A stretch of DNA of 64,000 nucleotides from Anaerolineae bacterium (GTDB lineage: Bacteria; Chloroflexota; Anaerolineae; 4572-78; J111), in the NCBI GenBank assembly GCA_023151115.1, contig JAKLJP010000027.1, positions 1 through 64,000 on the forward strand. Reading direction: 5' to 3'. Below are positions 8,792 through 17,161 of this stretch, piece by piece. The position numbers and the translations under genes were made by a program. Under the pieces are notes generated by a model that was not told where the DNA came from, ran no database searches, and worked only from the letters and a program-made list of their open reading frames with translations. Every line of letters starts with the position of its first letter. Within the stretch, counting starts at the first letter, position 1.

Positions 8792-9664
8792 TTAGAATAG
8801 AACATTCGCCAACTTTTGGCGGTAGGTGCGGGTCAGTTCATTGTCTTCGCCGAGAGTGGTGAAGAGGGCCAGCATCGCTTTGCGGGCGCCGTCGTTGTTG
8901 TACTTGCGGTCGCGGCGGACCACTTCCAGAAATTCGTCCAGGGCTTCGATGTAGCGCTGCTCGCTGGCCAGCAGGCTGGCCAGGGCGTAGCGGCTGGCAA
9001 CATCTTTAGGGTCGGCGGTGATGGCGGCGCGTAAATCTGCTTCGGTGTGACCGTTAGCGTGCTGCTGAAATTGAGCCGTGGCGATCAAAGCATCGGCGGC
9101 GGCGCGTTCTGGGATACCGGCGGGGATCCCGTTCAGGGTAGTCAGGGCGGCTTCAACTTGGCCCTGCCGCAGCAAGGTCCGGCCCAGGCCGACCATGGCC
9201 GGGTAATGGTCCGGCTGTTCGGCCAAAGCGGCCTGATAATTGGTCACGGCCATTGCAAGTTGATTGCTCATTTCCCACTCGTATCCCTGCCGGGCCAACA
9301 AATCAGCCTGGGAGGGAACAAGACCCTGGATAAATTTACGGACCTGCGGCTCGGGCTGGGCGCCGGTAAATTCGCCGGCCACTTTGCCGTTGTAAAAGGC
9401 TTTGACCGCCGGAATACCCTGCACCCGAAACTGCATGGCCAGCCGTTGATTTTCATCCACATTCACTTTGGCCAGAATAAATGCGCCGTTGAACTCGGCG
9501 GCCAATTTTTCCAGGGTTGGCCCCAGCATCCGGCACGGGCCGCACCAGGGCGCCCAGAAATCAACCACCACCGGCGTAGTTTTGGATCGTTCCAGGACCT
9601 CAGTGGCAAAGGTTTGTTCGGTTACGTCAATGACATTGGTTTTGGTAGCAACGGGTGTTTGCAT
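8792..9664 (-). CDS. Thioredoxin-TPR protein (CnoX/YbbN-like)
   Basis: About 290 residues: an N-terminal thioredoxin domain with the intact WCGPC active site (FWAPWCGPCRMLGP), then helical repeats from about residue 115 (NQLAMAVTNYQAALAEQPDHYPA and later copies). This arrangement is that of CnoX/YbbN, a redox-linked holdase that hands clients to GroEL/DnaK; in several bacteria WCGPC versions keep reductase activity. ATG 9664 is chosen because GAGGAG lies 5 bases upstream; the longer frame from 9697 would translate a repeat sequence. Confidence 0.87.
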   Translation of the reverse strand: MQTPVATKTNVIDVTEQTFATEVLERSKTTPVVVDFWAPWCGPCRMLGPTLEKLAAEFNGAFILAKVNVDENQRLAMQFRVQGIPAVKAFYNGKVAGEFTGAQPEPQVRKFIQGLVPSQADLLARQGYEWEMSNQLAMAVTNYQAALAEQPDHYPAMVGLGRTLLRQGQVEAALTTLNGIPAGIPERAAADALIATAQFQQHANGHTEADLRAAITADPKDVASRYALASLLASEQRYIEALDEFLEVVRRDRKYNNDGARKAMLALFTTLGEDNELTRTYRQKLANVLF

Positions 9665-9678
9665 AATAACTCCTCGAA

Positions 9679-9722
9679 AGTAGTAGATGGTAGACAATAA
9701 TCAGTCAATTTACTGTTTACTG
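9679..9722. repeat. Short tandem repeat upstream of thioredoxin gene
   Basis: AGTAGTAGATGGTAGACAA followed by ATCAGTCAATTTACTGTTTAC: decayed GTAGACA- and AGTAATC-type heptamers, as found at 11493, 40299 and 45755. Confidence 0.5.
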
Positions 9723-9796
9723 GTTTCATCGCCTGGGATTTTACCTCAAAGGGGAAATAGCGTAAAGTGAGAGGGATATCTTCAACAGGAACTTGC

Positions 9797-10156
9797 TCAA
9801 TTGTTTCTCATAAAACGGGCGGCGGTCATGGTCGGTAGAAATTGGGTGCCGGGGATAAGGCTCTCGACGGTGGTGATGGTCCGGAGCGGTTTGAGGCCCA
9901 GGTAACTCAAGAGAACCCAGGCGAAGGGGGCGGAGAGAAAATCAAGGCTAAAATCAAGCAAATCCAGCGCCAGCACCACCACCAGTGGGGTGGCGCGCAT
10001 AGCCGTGATCCAATCGGCGCTGGGCGGCAGGTTAATCCGCCGGACTCGCCAGACAATCCAGGCAATCAGCAGGATAGCCAGGGTCAGGGTAATCCCTATA
10101 AAAATGAGCAGAGGATAGATGAATTGAGTCAGGTCAATGGGGTTGGGGCCTTCCAT
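9797..10156 (-). CDS. Small membrane protein of unknown function
   Basis: 119 residues from ATG 10156, with an AAGGA six bases upstream. I do not recognise the family. There is one strong membrane helix near residues 12-35 (LLIFIGITLTLAILLIAW), a basic loop (WRVRRINLPP), a second hydrophobic region rich in acidic residues (VVLALDLLDFSLDFL) and a third short one (FAWVLLSYLGL). A longer TTG-started frame (to 10189) would run into a 33-bp palindrome and is unlikely. Confidence 0.65.
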   Translation of the reverse strand: MEGPNPIDLTQFIYPLLIFIGITLTLAILLIAWIVWRVRRINLPPSADWITAMRATPLVVVLALDLLDFSLDFLSAPFAWVLLSYLGLKPLRTITTVESLIPGTQFLPTMTAARFMRNN

Positions 10157-10170
10157 GCCACATCCTTGGT

Positions 10171-10203
10171 AAACCCTAAAGGTCTTCAAGACCTTTAGGG
10201 TTT
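10171..10203. repeat. 33-bp perfect palindrome (copy 1)
   Basis: Arms AAACCCTAAAGGTCTT (10171-10186) and the exact complement (10188-10203) around a single central base. Same 16-1-16 architecture as 14000-14032 and 20394-20426, but with different arm sequence. Confidence 0.9.
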
Positions 10204-10283
10204 TGGTTAAGCGTTATCATACCATTGAGTAATCTTAATCACCACCGCCGGGCGGTCAAAAAGGATACAAATGCAGGTATATC

Positions 10284-11477
10284 TTACTGGCCCAGACTCA
10301 GCTCTCCGGCCAGGAAGCGGCGGGCGGTTTCGGCCAGGATGGCTGCGCCAATGGGCAGCGCTTGTTCGTCAATATCAAAAATGTCGGTGTGATGGTTGCG
10401 CACCAGACCATCCGCTTTGGCCGCGCCGACCATAATCATCGCGCCGGGGGCCTTTTGACCCATAAAGGCAAAATCTTCAGCCCCCATGCTCATACACTCC
10501 GGTTTGACCTGTTCAGCCCCCAACAAATCGGCGCTGACGCCTGACAACCAGGTGGTCACCGTTGGATCATTCCAACCGGCGGGATAACCTCGCTCGATTT
10601 TCAAACGATAATCCCCGCCCAGAGAGCGTGTCAACTCTAAAGCCCGTTCAACCTCGACGATGAGTTGTTCCCGCACTTCGGGGTCAAAACTGCGCAGGGT
10701 GCCTTGCAGGTAAACCTCACCGGGGATGACGTTGCTGGCTTTGCCGGCATGCACCTGGCCCAAGCTGACCACGGCCGCCTTGAGCGGGTCAACCCGGCGG
10801 GCGACAATCCCGTGCAAGGCCATTAGCACCGGGCCTAGCATCCATAACGGATCGGTGTTGAGGTGAGGAAACGCGCCGTGCCCGCCGCTGCCGGTGAGCC
10901 AGGCGTCGAAAGTATCGGCGGCGGCGGAACTCCAGCCGCTCTGGATGGAGACCGTGCCGCAAGGCGAGGTTGAATCTATGTGCAGCGCAATGATGGCATC
11001 AACCCCTTCCAGCGCCCCATCTTCAATCATACGGGGCGCGCCGCTAATGCCTTCGCTGTCGGCAACCTCTTCAGCGGGCTGAAAGAGAAAGCGCACATTG
11101 CCTTGCAGGTTGTTCTGGGCAAAGGTAGCTTTGAGCAGGTGGGCCACGCCCAGCAAGATAGCGGTGTGGGCGTCGTGGCCGCAGGCGTGCATCACCCCCG
11201 GCTGGACCGAAGCGTATTCGGCCCCGGTTTTTTCCAGAATGGGCAAAGCATCCATATCGGCCCGGATGGCGATAGTTGGCCCGAGGCCTGTGCCCAGCTC
11301 GGCGACAACGCCGGTTTTGCCCACGCCGGTGCGAATGTTCATTCCGCCAATTTCTTGCAAGGTTTCGGCCACCACCCTGGCCGTCCGTACTTCTTGAAAA
11401 CCCAGTTCCGGGTGACGGTGAAAATCCCGCCGGAGGCGAATCAGTTCTTGGGATAAGGCTTTGGCTTGGTTCAGCAT
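10284..11477 (-). CDS. M20-family amidohydrolase (N-acyl amino acid/hippurate hydrolase type)
   Basis: 397 residues, normal for the family. The N-terminus has HPELGFQEVRTA; metal ligands appear in RADMDALPI and MHACGHDAHTAILLG, and the acidic catalytic pair in FQPAEE. A dimerisation insert sits in the middle (SGGHGAFPH). These di-metal hydrolases release acyl groups from N-acyl amino acids or related amides in the cytoplasm. GAGGAGCAACG precedes the ATG. The gene is followed by repeat DNA, then by the peptide-binding lipoprotein, which could feed it substrates (inference). Confidence 0.88.
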   Translation of the reverse strand: MLNQAKALSQELIRLRRDFHRHPELGFQEVRTARVVAETLQEIGGMNIRTGVGKTGVVAELGTGLGPTIAIRADMDALPILEKTGAEYASVQPGVMHACGHDAHTAILLGVAHLLKATFAQNNLQGNVRFLFQPAEEVADSEGISGAPRMIEDGALEGVDAIIALHIDSTSPCGTVSIQSGWSSAAADTFDAWLTGSGGHGAFPHLNTDPLWMLGPVLMALHGIVARRVDPLKAAVVSLGQVHAGKASNVIPGEVYLQGTLRSFDPEVREQLIVEVERALELTRSLGGDYRLKIERGYPAGWNDPTVTTWLSGVSADLLGAEQVKPECMSMGAEDFAFMGQKAPGAMIMVGAAKADGLVRNHHTDIFDIDEQALPIGAAILAETARRFLAGELSLGQ

Positions 11478-11492
11478 CGTTGCTCCTCAAAA

Positions 11493-11558
11493 ATAGTAAA
11501 CGGTAGACAGTAGACAGGAAATTTATTCGACTCTGTTACCTTGCTACCTGCTACCTTT
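11493..11558. repeat. GTAGACA-type heptamer repeat
   Basis: GTAAACGGTAGACAGTAGACA at about 11496-11516 and TTACCTTGCTACCTGCTACC at 11536-11555, the latter a diverged complement. It fills the gap between the M20 gene and the lipoprotein gene. Confidence 0.65.
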
Positions 11559-11560
11559 TT

Positions 11561-13321
11561 TCACTCCTGAGGCGGGGTGAGTAACTGCCACTCGGCGGCG
11601 TTCCAGGTGACGGTGTCATAAATGTGCGGCTGGACGCCTTGCAGGCTGAGGTTGATGCCGTAGCGGTCGGGTAGGGCCAGCAGGGGCATGTGGGGCAGGT
11701 CTTGTTGGAGAATGGTAGCTAACTCGCACAGCAGGGTCCGGCGGCGGTTGGTGGGCAGCGGGCTGCGCAAGGCATCAAAAATGCCGCTGAGGGTCGGGTT
11801 GCGATAGCGGCTGATGTTGAGGCCGGCGATAGGATTGTCGCGGGTAGGAATGGCGCGCGGGTCAAAATAGTCGGCCATGTAAAGGGTGGGGTCAACCCCG
11901 AAATAGCCGTCATCCCACAAATCCAGGTCAAAATTGCCGCGCAGCTCGATACCGTTATTTTCCCAGGTATTCCACAACTGCCCGCCCTCGACCACCTCGC
12001 GTTCTAATTTGATGCCGACTTCCAACAGCATCTCTTCAATCAGACGGTGTGCGTTGAGTAATTCCTCGCCAAATTCCTCATAGGTGTAGCTTTTCAACCT
12101 CAGCGGCGTGCCGTCTTCAACCGTGCCGCAGCCCTGGCAGTAGCGAATGGGGTCATCGGGGTTGGTCAGGCGCCAGCCGGCCTCTTCGATCAGGGCGATG
12201 GACACGCCGGGGTTGAAGGTGGTCGGGGGCAGTTGGCAGCCCAGTTGAGACAGTTCGGTGTCGGTGGGGATGGCCCGGCCCAGGAAGGCTTCTTCGTTGA
12301 GACGGTTGACATCAATGGCGGCGCGAATGGCCTCGCGCATTTTGGGATTGGCCAGCACAGGATGGGGTTGGGCGGGGTCGGCGCTGCCAAAGGCGCTGAG
12401 ATTAGGCACTAAACGCAGCACAAAGCGGGCCGGATTGGTGACAAAAACGCTCACATTCTCATTGTTTTCCATAAAGGTTAAGGCCGGGTCTTCGGGCCAC
12501 AAATCGAGATGGGCGTTGCCCCGTTCCAAATTGCGGCGGCGAAAATCGGGATCGGGCTGGATTTCAAAGACCAGTTGCCTGGCCAGGGGCCGGTTGGGGA
12601 CAAAATAATTGGGATTGGGGGCAAAGGTTAGACGCACCCCGTGCAGCCACTGATCCAACACAAACGGGCCGGTGCTGACCGGCTCGAAGTTGCAATCCCA
12701 AAAAAGCATTTGATCGGTGGGGCCGCAGTGATGGGCCGGAAAAACGCCGGCGCCGTTGCCGCCAAATTGCAGCAAGTAATTGGGGTAAAACTGGCGGTAG
12801 TGGACAATAGCGGTTAGCGGGTCGGGCGTTTCCACCGTGTCAATCAGGTCAAAACCGGGGGCCCAAATACGGCTGTCTTTAAACGACTGCCAGGTGTAAG
12901 CCACGTCGGCGGAAGTAAACGGCTGGCCGTCGCTCCATAACACGCCGGGGCGCAGCCGCCAGGTGACGGTCAGACCGTCTTCGCTGAGGCCGCCGTTGGC
13001 CAGGGTGGGCAGGTCGGCGGCCAGTTCCGGGTAGTAATTGCCGTCGGGGCCAATTTCAGCCAGCGCGCCGTAGACCAGCTCGCCGACCAGGGCTTCGTAG
13101 CCGGTATCGTTGAGGTAGGCGTTGAAGCTGGGCGGGTCAATGGGAATAGGGACGATGATGGCATCTTCGCGCACATCAACAGCCAAAGCCAAGGGCGGTA
13201 GGGTTGGTGTGGGCAGGGGGGTGGCGGTAGGCGGCGGTGGGGCCGCCAGTTCGCAGGCGGCCAGGCATAGGGCAGTTTCCAGCAGGATGATGAGTTGGAT
13301 AAAAAATAGGTTAAATTTCAC
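11561..13321 (-). CDS. ABC transporter peptide-binding lipoprotein (SBP family 5)
   Basis: About 586 residues of the oligopeptide/nickel-binding SBP_bac_5 family. A hydrophobic signal ends in a lipobox (LCLAAC), then comes a Pro/Thr-rich tether (PPPPTATPLPTPTLPP). Family landmarks include DGLTVTWRLRPGVLWSDGQPFTSADVAYTW and the later REAIRAAIDVNRL-type segment. No permease or ATPase genes lie next to it, so it is an orphan binding protein. GTG 13321 gives a compact signal peptide but lacks a clear Shine-Dalgarno; a TTG at 13378 is possible. The start is uncertain. Confidence 0.85.
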   Translation of the reverse strand: MKFNLFFIQLIILLETALCLAACELAAPPPPTATPLPTPTLPPLALAVDVREDAIIVPIPIDPPSFNAYLNDTGYEALVGELVYGALAEIGPDGNYYPELAADLPTLANGGLSEDGLTVTWRLRPGVLWSDGQPFTSADVAYTWQSFKDSRIWAPGFDLIDTVETPDPLTAIVHYRQFYPNYLLQFGGNGAGVFPAHHCGPTDQMLFWDCNFEPVSTGPFVLDQWLHGVRLTFAPNPNYFVPNRPLARQLVFEIQPDPDFRRRNLERGNAHLDLWPEDPALTFMENNENVSVFVTNPARFVLRLVPNLSAFGSADPAQPHPVLANPKMREAIRAAIDVNRLNEEAFLGRAIPTDTELSQLGCQLPPTTFNPGVSIALIEEAGWRLTNPDDPIRYCQGCGTVEDGTPLRLKSYTYEEFGEELLNAHRLIEEMLLEVGIKLEREVVEGGQLWNTWENNGIELRGNFDLDLWDDGYFGVDPTLYMADYFDPRAIPTRDNPIAGLNISRYRNPTLSGIFDALRSPLPTNRRRTLLCELATILQQDLPHMPLLALPDRYGINLSLQGVQPHIYDTVTWNAAEWQLLTPPQE

Positions 13322-13453
13322 CAGATGATTGTAATACGGGCGGAAAGAAGGGCAAAATTTTGGCTTAAGCGCTGGCAAGGCGGTTAGGATACAGTTTTAA
13401 GTCAAAAAAAGCTGGCTGAATTTGGTTTTTCAAACTGAATTCAAACCAAACTA

Positions 13454-13462
13454 TGCTATAGT
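13454..13462 (+). promoter_or_regulatory. Extended -10 promoter for the CheY-like gene
   Basis: TGC followed by TATAGT (13457-13462) forms an extended -10 element 54 bases before the ATG; no good -35 is seen. Confidence 0.45.
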
Positions 13463-13515
13463 AGCAGATAAACCTGTCACGCTAAAGACAGTTATTCACT
13501 TTCAGGAAGAATACT

Positions 13516-13896
13516 ATGGTAAACCTAACTTCTATCCTCGTAGTTGACGACGACCCCCTCATCTTAAGCGTGATGCTGCAAGTTCTGGCGCGGGCAGTAA
13601 CCCCTTCTACCCAAATTATAACGGCTTATAATGGCGAAGAAGGGCTGCGCCTGGCCCGGCAGAATCTCCCCGATGTGATTATTACCGATTTAATGATGCC
13701 CAAGATGGATGGTTTCGAATTGGTAGAGTCACTGCGGCGTGAGGAAGCGGCCCATCGAACCCGGATTATCGGCGTAAGCAGCAGCGGCGCACGCGATGCC
13801 AGGACCACCGCTTTTCGTAAAATGTGCGACAGCTTTCTCAATAAGCCTTTTATGCCCAATGAGCTGATTGATAAACTGAAGTGTGTCGTCGCCTAA
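13516..13896 (+). CDS. Single-domain response regulator (CheY-like)
   Basis: 126 residues, a receiver domain only. Acid pocket D11-D12, phospho-acceptor D58 in VIITDLMMP, switch Ser88 and Lys110 (NKPF) are all present. There is no output domain, so it must act by protein contact or as a phosphate shuttle. No histidine kinase is adjacent; the nearest kinase in this window is at 58519. AGGAAGAA lies before the ATG. Confidence 0.9.
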   Translation: MVNLTSILVVDDDPLILSVMLQVLARAVTPSTQIITAYNGEEGLRLARQNLPDVIITDLMMPKMDGFELVESLRREEAAHRTRIIGVSSSGARDARTTAFRKMCDSFLNKPFMPNELIDKLKCVVA

Positions 13897-13999
13897 AACG
13901 ACCGCCGACCCATTCGATAAACTCAGGGCAGGCGACTGACCGCCGACCGCAGAAAAATTTGTTTCTGGCGGCGATGGTGGGCAATCTTTTTCTAAAGGT

Positions 14000-14032
14000 A
14001 GACCTCATAGGTTTTTAAAACCTATGAGGTCT
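14000..14032. repeat. 33-bp perfect palindrome (copy 2), overlaps murJ stop
   Basis: Arms AGACCTCATAGGTTTT (14000-14015) and exact complement (14017-14032) around one central base. The murJ stop codon TAG (14022-14024 on the minus strand) and its last Thr-Ser codons are provided by this palindrome. Confidence 0.9.
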
Positions 14033-15572
14033 GCCTTCTAATAAGCCGGGGAACGGCGCGAAGTTCTTCCACACCCAGCAGCAGTCCAGCCGCAATATAA
14101 ACCAGCAAGCCCAGGACGCCGCCGGCAGCAGCAACCAAAAGGGGCGACAGCACTGGGAAGAATGCGGTAAAGGTCAGAATTGCTGCACCCATCGCCCCGG
14201 CTGCCAGAGCGGTGCGAGCCAGAGTGTTGAGCAGCGGCCTGATTTCGACTCCAGCCATGCGCTGATTGGCAATCGCCAATAAAACCAGGACTTCAATTGT
14301 AACCGCGACTGCATTGGAAAGGGCCAAGCCACCGGCGTCGAGCACCCGATAAAGCAGCAGGGCCAGCCCACCATTGACCAGCATACCCACCACCGCGCCG
14401 ATCAACGGGGTGGTCGTATCTTTTTGCGCATAAAAGAGGCGGTTGACCACTTCCAGGGCGCAGTGAGCCACCAGCGCCAGCGCCCAAAATTGTAGCGATT
14501 GATACACCGCCGCTGTCGAATCCGGCCCAAATTCTCCCCGCTCAAACAGCAGTTGAATCAATGGCCGCCCCAGAACAATCAAGCCGACGGTGGCCGGAAT
14601 GGATAAGGCCAAGATCACCCGCAAAGCCTGTTCGACGGTATGGCGCAGCCCGGCCCGGTCACTTCGAGCAGCCAGCTCGGCCATAGTGGGGAATAAAACA
14701 ATACCAATGGCCGAGCCGATGATGGTTTGGGGCATCTGCATCAAATCCCAGCCGTAATCCAAAGCCGAGACGCTGCCCTGGCCCAGGCGGGAGGCCAGGT
14801 TAAAAATAATCAAAAAATTCACCTGGATTACGCCCAGGGTTAAAATTCGCGGCCCCAGCAACCGGATGACCTGGCGCAGTCCCGGATCGCTCCAACCGAG
14901 GTTGGGGTAATAGCGCAGGCGGTAGCGGATAAGGCCGGGAACCTGGATTAATAAATGACCGGCAGCTCCGGCCACCGCGCCCCACATCAGGCCATAGACC
15001 CCCAAACTCGGCGCGAGAAAAAGCGCCCCGGCGATCAGGCCCAAATTGTAAATAATGGGGGCCAGCGCCGGCAGCAAAAAGTGCTGGTGAACGTGCAGCA
15101 CCCCCCCAGCCAGACCGCTGACGCTGAAGATAAGGGTGGAAATCAGGGCTAGCCGCATCAGGTTGGCCGTAAGTTGCTGCGTTTCGGGGGGGAAGCCGGG
15201 GGCAATGAGCCATTCCACCAGTGGCAGGGCCACAAGGGCAATCAGCGCCGCTGCCGCCGCAGTGACCAGCAGCATGGTGTTGAGGGTGGCGCTGGTCAAC
15301 CGCCAGCCGGCAGGGTCGCCGGGGGAGTGTAGGGTCAGCCGCTCGCTGAGGATGGGGATAAAGGCGGTGGCTAACGCGCCGCCGGAGATGAGCATGAACA
15401 GAATATCGGGCAGGCGAAAGGCGGCCACAAAGGCATCGTAATCGCCGCCGGTGCCAAAGGCGCGGGCAACCACCACTTGCCGCCCGATGGCCAGGCCCTT
15501 GTTGACCAGGAACGCGACCATCAGAATCATAGTCGAGCGGACGAGATGGGAGAGATGGAGTTTAAACGGCAT
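14022..15572 (-). CDS. murJ: MurJ/MviN lipid II flippase
   Basis: 516 residues and about 14 membrane helices, as expected for MOP-superfamily MurJ. Typical segments are RQVVVARAFGTGGDYDAF in TM1-loop, LPDILFMLISGGALATAFIP, and the later FYAQKDTTTPLIGAVVGM. It moves lipid-linked cell-wall precursor across the membrane. Its ATG overlaps the stop of the phospholipase-D-like gene by one base (TAATG), so translation is coupled within the GT39-to-murJ operon. The C-terminus ends inside a palindromic repeat. Confidence 0.92.
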   Translation of the reverse strand: MPFKLHLSHLVRSTMILMVAFLVNKGLAIGRQVVVARAFGTGGDYDAFVAAFRLPDILFMLISGGALATAFIPILSERLTLHSPGDPAGWRLTSATLNTMLLVTAAAAALIALVALPLVEWLIAPGFPPETQQLTANLMRLALISTLIFSVSGLAGGVLHVHQHFLLPALAPIIYNLGLIAGALFLAPSLGVYGLMWGAVAGAAGHLLIQVPGLIRYRLRYYPNLGWSDPGLRQVIRLLGPRILTLGVIQVNFLIIFNLASRLGQGSVSALDYGWDLMQMPQTIIGSAIGIVLFPTMAELAARSDRAGLRHTVEQALRVILALSIPATVGLIVLGRPLIQLLFERGEFGPDSTAAVYQSLQFWALALVAHCALEVVNRLFYAQKDTTTPLIGAVVGMLVNGGLALLLYRVLDAGGLALSNAVAVTIEVLVLLAIANQRMAGVEIRPLLNTLARTALAAGAMGAAILTFTAFFPVLSPLLVAAAGGVLGLLVYIAAGLLLGVEELRAVPRLIRRQTS

Positions 15573-16765
15573 TATCGAGGCGGGTTCTGGGCCTGTTCAT
15601 AAACGCGGTTGAACTCGGCCAGAAATTGGCTGGCAAGGGTGTTATCTTGTATCACCAGCATATTTTCGTCGTTAGACTGGTCGGCGTTGTCGGAAAAATT
15701 GAATGAACCGAGCACCACAGTCTTGTCGTCAATGATAAAAACCTTGTGATGGAGAGTATAAGGGTTGCCGTCCTGCCACACGTCGAGTTTTTGTCGTTTC
15801 ATGCGGGCTAACTGGCTGGACGCGGTTTCGGAGCCGCGCGTTTCAAAGACGCCCTGGACGCTTACCCCCGCTTTGGCCCGGTCAATCACCGCTTGACCAA
15901 TGCCGGCGTGGGTAAAGGAGAAGGCCATAAAACGGATGTTTTTCTGGGCCTGACGAATGAGCACAATTAAGTGGTCGGCACAGTGATCTTCGGGGGCGAA
16001 ACAAGTTTCCAGCAGGCTGCTGCCCAGTTGCAACTGGGGCAGCGGGGTGTTAGCAGGTGAAGTGGGACCAAAAGCTTGCTGGCTAAACATTTCGTTAAAC
16101 TCAGCCGCGTAGTTCTGAGCCAGCTCAGGCGAGCGAAGGTAAAGGCCGTGATTGTTGTTGCGATAGGTATCGTTGAGGGTGAAGTTCCACGAGCCGGTCC
16201 AGACACTCTGGCCGTCTACGACGACAAATTTGTTATGCATGATCGGGTTGCGTTCATCCGGCACAATCTTCAGCCCGGTCTTTTCCAGGCGGATCAGGGT
16301 TTCATCCTCTTCCAGCGAGTCGCTGTCGGTGACGAGACGGACGGCAACGCCCCGTTTTTGGGCTGTCAGGAGCGCGTCGCCTACTTCATCCAGGTTTAGT
16401 TCATAAATCGCTACATCGAGGCTGCGTTGGGCGCTGTTGATAACGTTAATCAAGCCGCCGATAATGGTTTGCCGCCGGTTGGCCGCTTCATCGGGGTAGT
16501 TGGGGGTGGTAAAATAGAGTTGATACCATTCGCCGCTGATGGGCGTGGCGACAACCGGCGCTGGGGCTGTGGGTTGGTCAGAAATTACCTGCTCCAGGTC
16601 TTCGCCGCTGAGCAGACCTTGCCAATCCACTTCGATCCAGCCCAGCCGGTCGCCGATAAATAAGATAGCCAGGAGGAGGATCAAAAACACGGGGCCGGAG
16701 AGCAAGCCTCCTCGCCCTTGTTTTTTGGTTGACTGGCCGGAACTGCCGCTACGTTTCTTGGTCAT
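15572..16765 (-). CDS. Membrane-anchored phospholipase-D-like protein with two HKD motifs
   Basis: About 397 residues: a basic N-terminus, one membrane helix (VFLILLLAILFIGDRLGW), then two PLD repeats. The first has HNKFVVVDG with GSWNF; the second has HHKVFIIDD with GSFNF. Both HxKx4D motifs are complete, so it should act as a phosphodiesterase or phosphatidyltransferase (cardiolipin synthase-like or nuclease-like) on the outside of the membrane. ATG 16765 with AGGAAA upstream is preferred over TTG 16798; it overlaps the preceding small gene by 17 bases. Confidence 0.87.
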   Translation of the reverse strand: MTKKRSGSSGQSTKKQGRGGLLSGPVFLILLLAILFIGDRLGWIEVDWQGLLSGEDLEQVISDQPTAPAPVVATPISGEWYQLYFTTPNYPDEAANRRQTIIGGLINVINSAQRSLDVAIYELNLDEVGDALLTAQKRGVAVRLVTDSDSLEEDETLIRLEKTGLKIVPDERNPIMHNKFVVVDGQSVWTGSWNFTLNDTYRNNNHGLYLRSPELAQNYAAEFNEMFSQQAFGPTSPANTPLPQLQLGSSLLETCFAPEDHCADHLIVLIRQAQKNIRFMAFSFTHAGIGQAVIDRAKAGVSVQGVFETRGSETASSQLARMKRQKLDVWQDGNPYTLHHKVFIIDDKTVVLGSFNFSDNADQSNDENMLVIQDNTLASQFLAEFNRVYEQAQNPPR

Positions 16766-17108
16766 GGCCGATTTCCTGGGTGCTGGATTTCTGGGCAACA
16801 GCCGTAATGAGAATGACCTGTTCGATCAATTTGAGCAAGTGTTCAACCATTTCGGTATCTGAGAGGGTGCTGCGCTGCTCTATCAGATGATTGATGGCTC
16901 GAATGGCCCGCCGCAGCGCTTGTGCGGCCTGCTCTAAATCGGCCTCACCCAGTTGCAAATGAGCCAATTGGTTGAGCTGCTGCTCGCCCCACTGCAACAA
17001 CCGTTTGGCTGCCTCGTCGGTCAGGGCATTGGTGAGGCCTTCGCTTTCGTAAAGCTGCTCAACTAGTGGTCGAATTTTATTTTCGTTTGACTTTGTTTCT
17101 GGATTCAT
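16749..17108 (-). CDS. Small alpha-helical protein of unknown function
   Basis: 119 residues, hydrophilic and almost wholly helical, rich in Glu, Gln, Leu and Ala, with a more hydrophobic C-terminal helix (LLKLIEQVILITAVAQ). No known motif. It lies between the GT39 and PLD-like genes, 53 bases after the former and overlapping the latter, so it belongs to the operon. ATG 17108 follows a G-rich stretch. Confidence 0.65.
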   Translation of the reverse strand: MNPETKSNENKIRPLVEQLYESEGLTNALTDEAAKRLLQWGEQQLNQLAHLQLGEADLEQAAQALRRAIRAINHLIEQRSTLSDTEMVEHLLKLIEQVILITAVAQKSSTQEIGHDQET

Positions 17109-17161
17109 CACCCCCCCTGAGGATAAAGACTACGTCAGAATTGTATCATACTTTGGGTCAT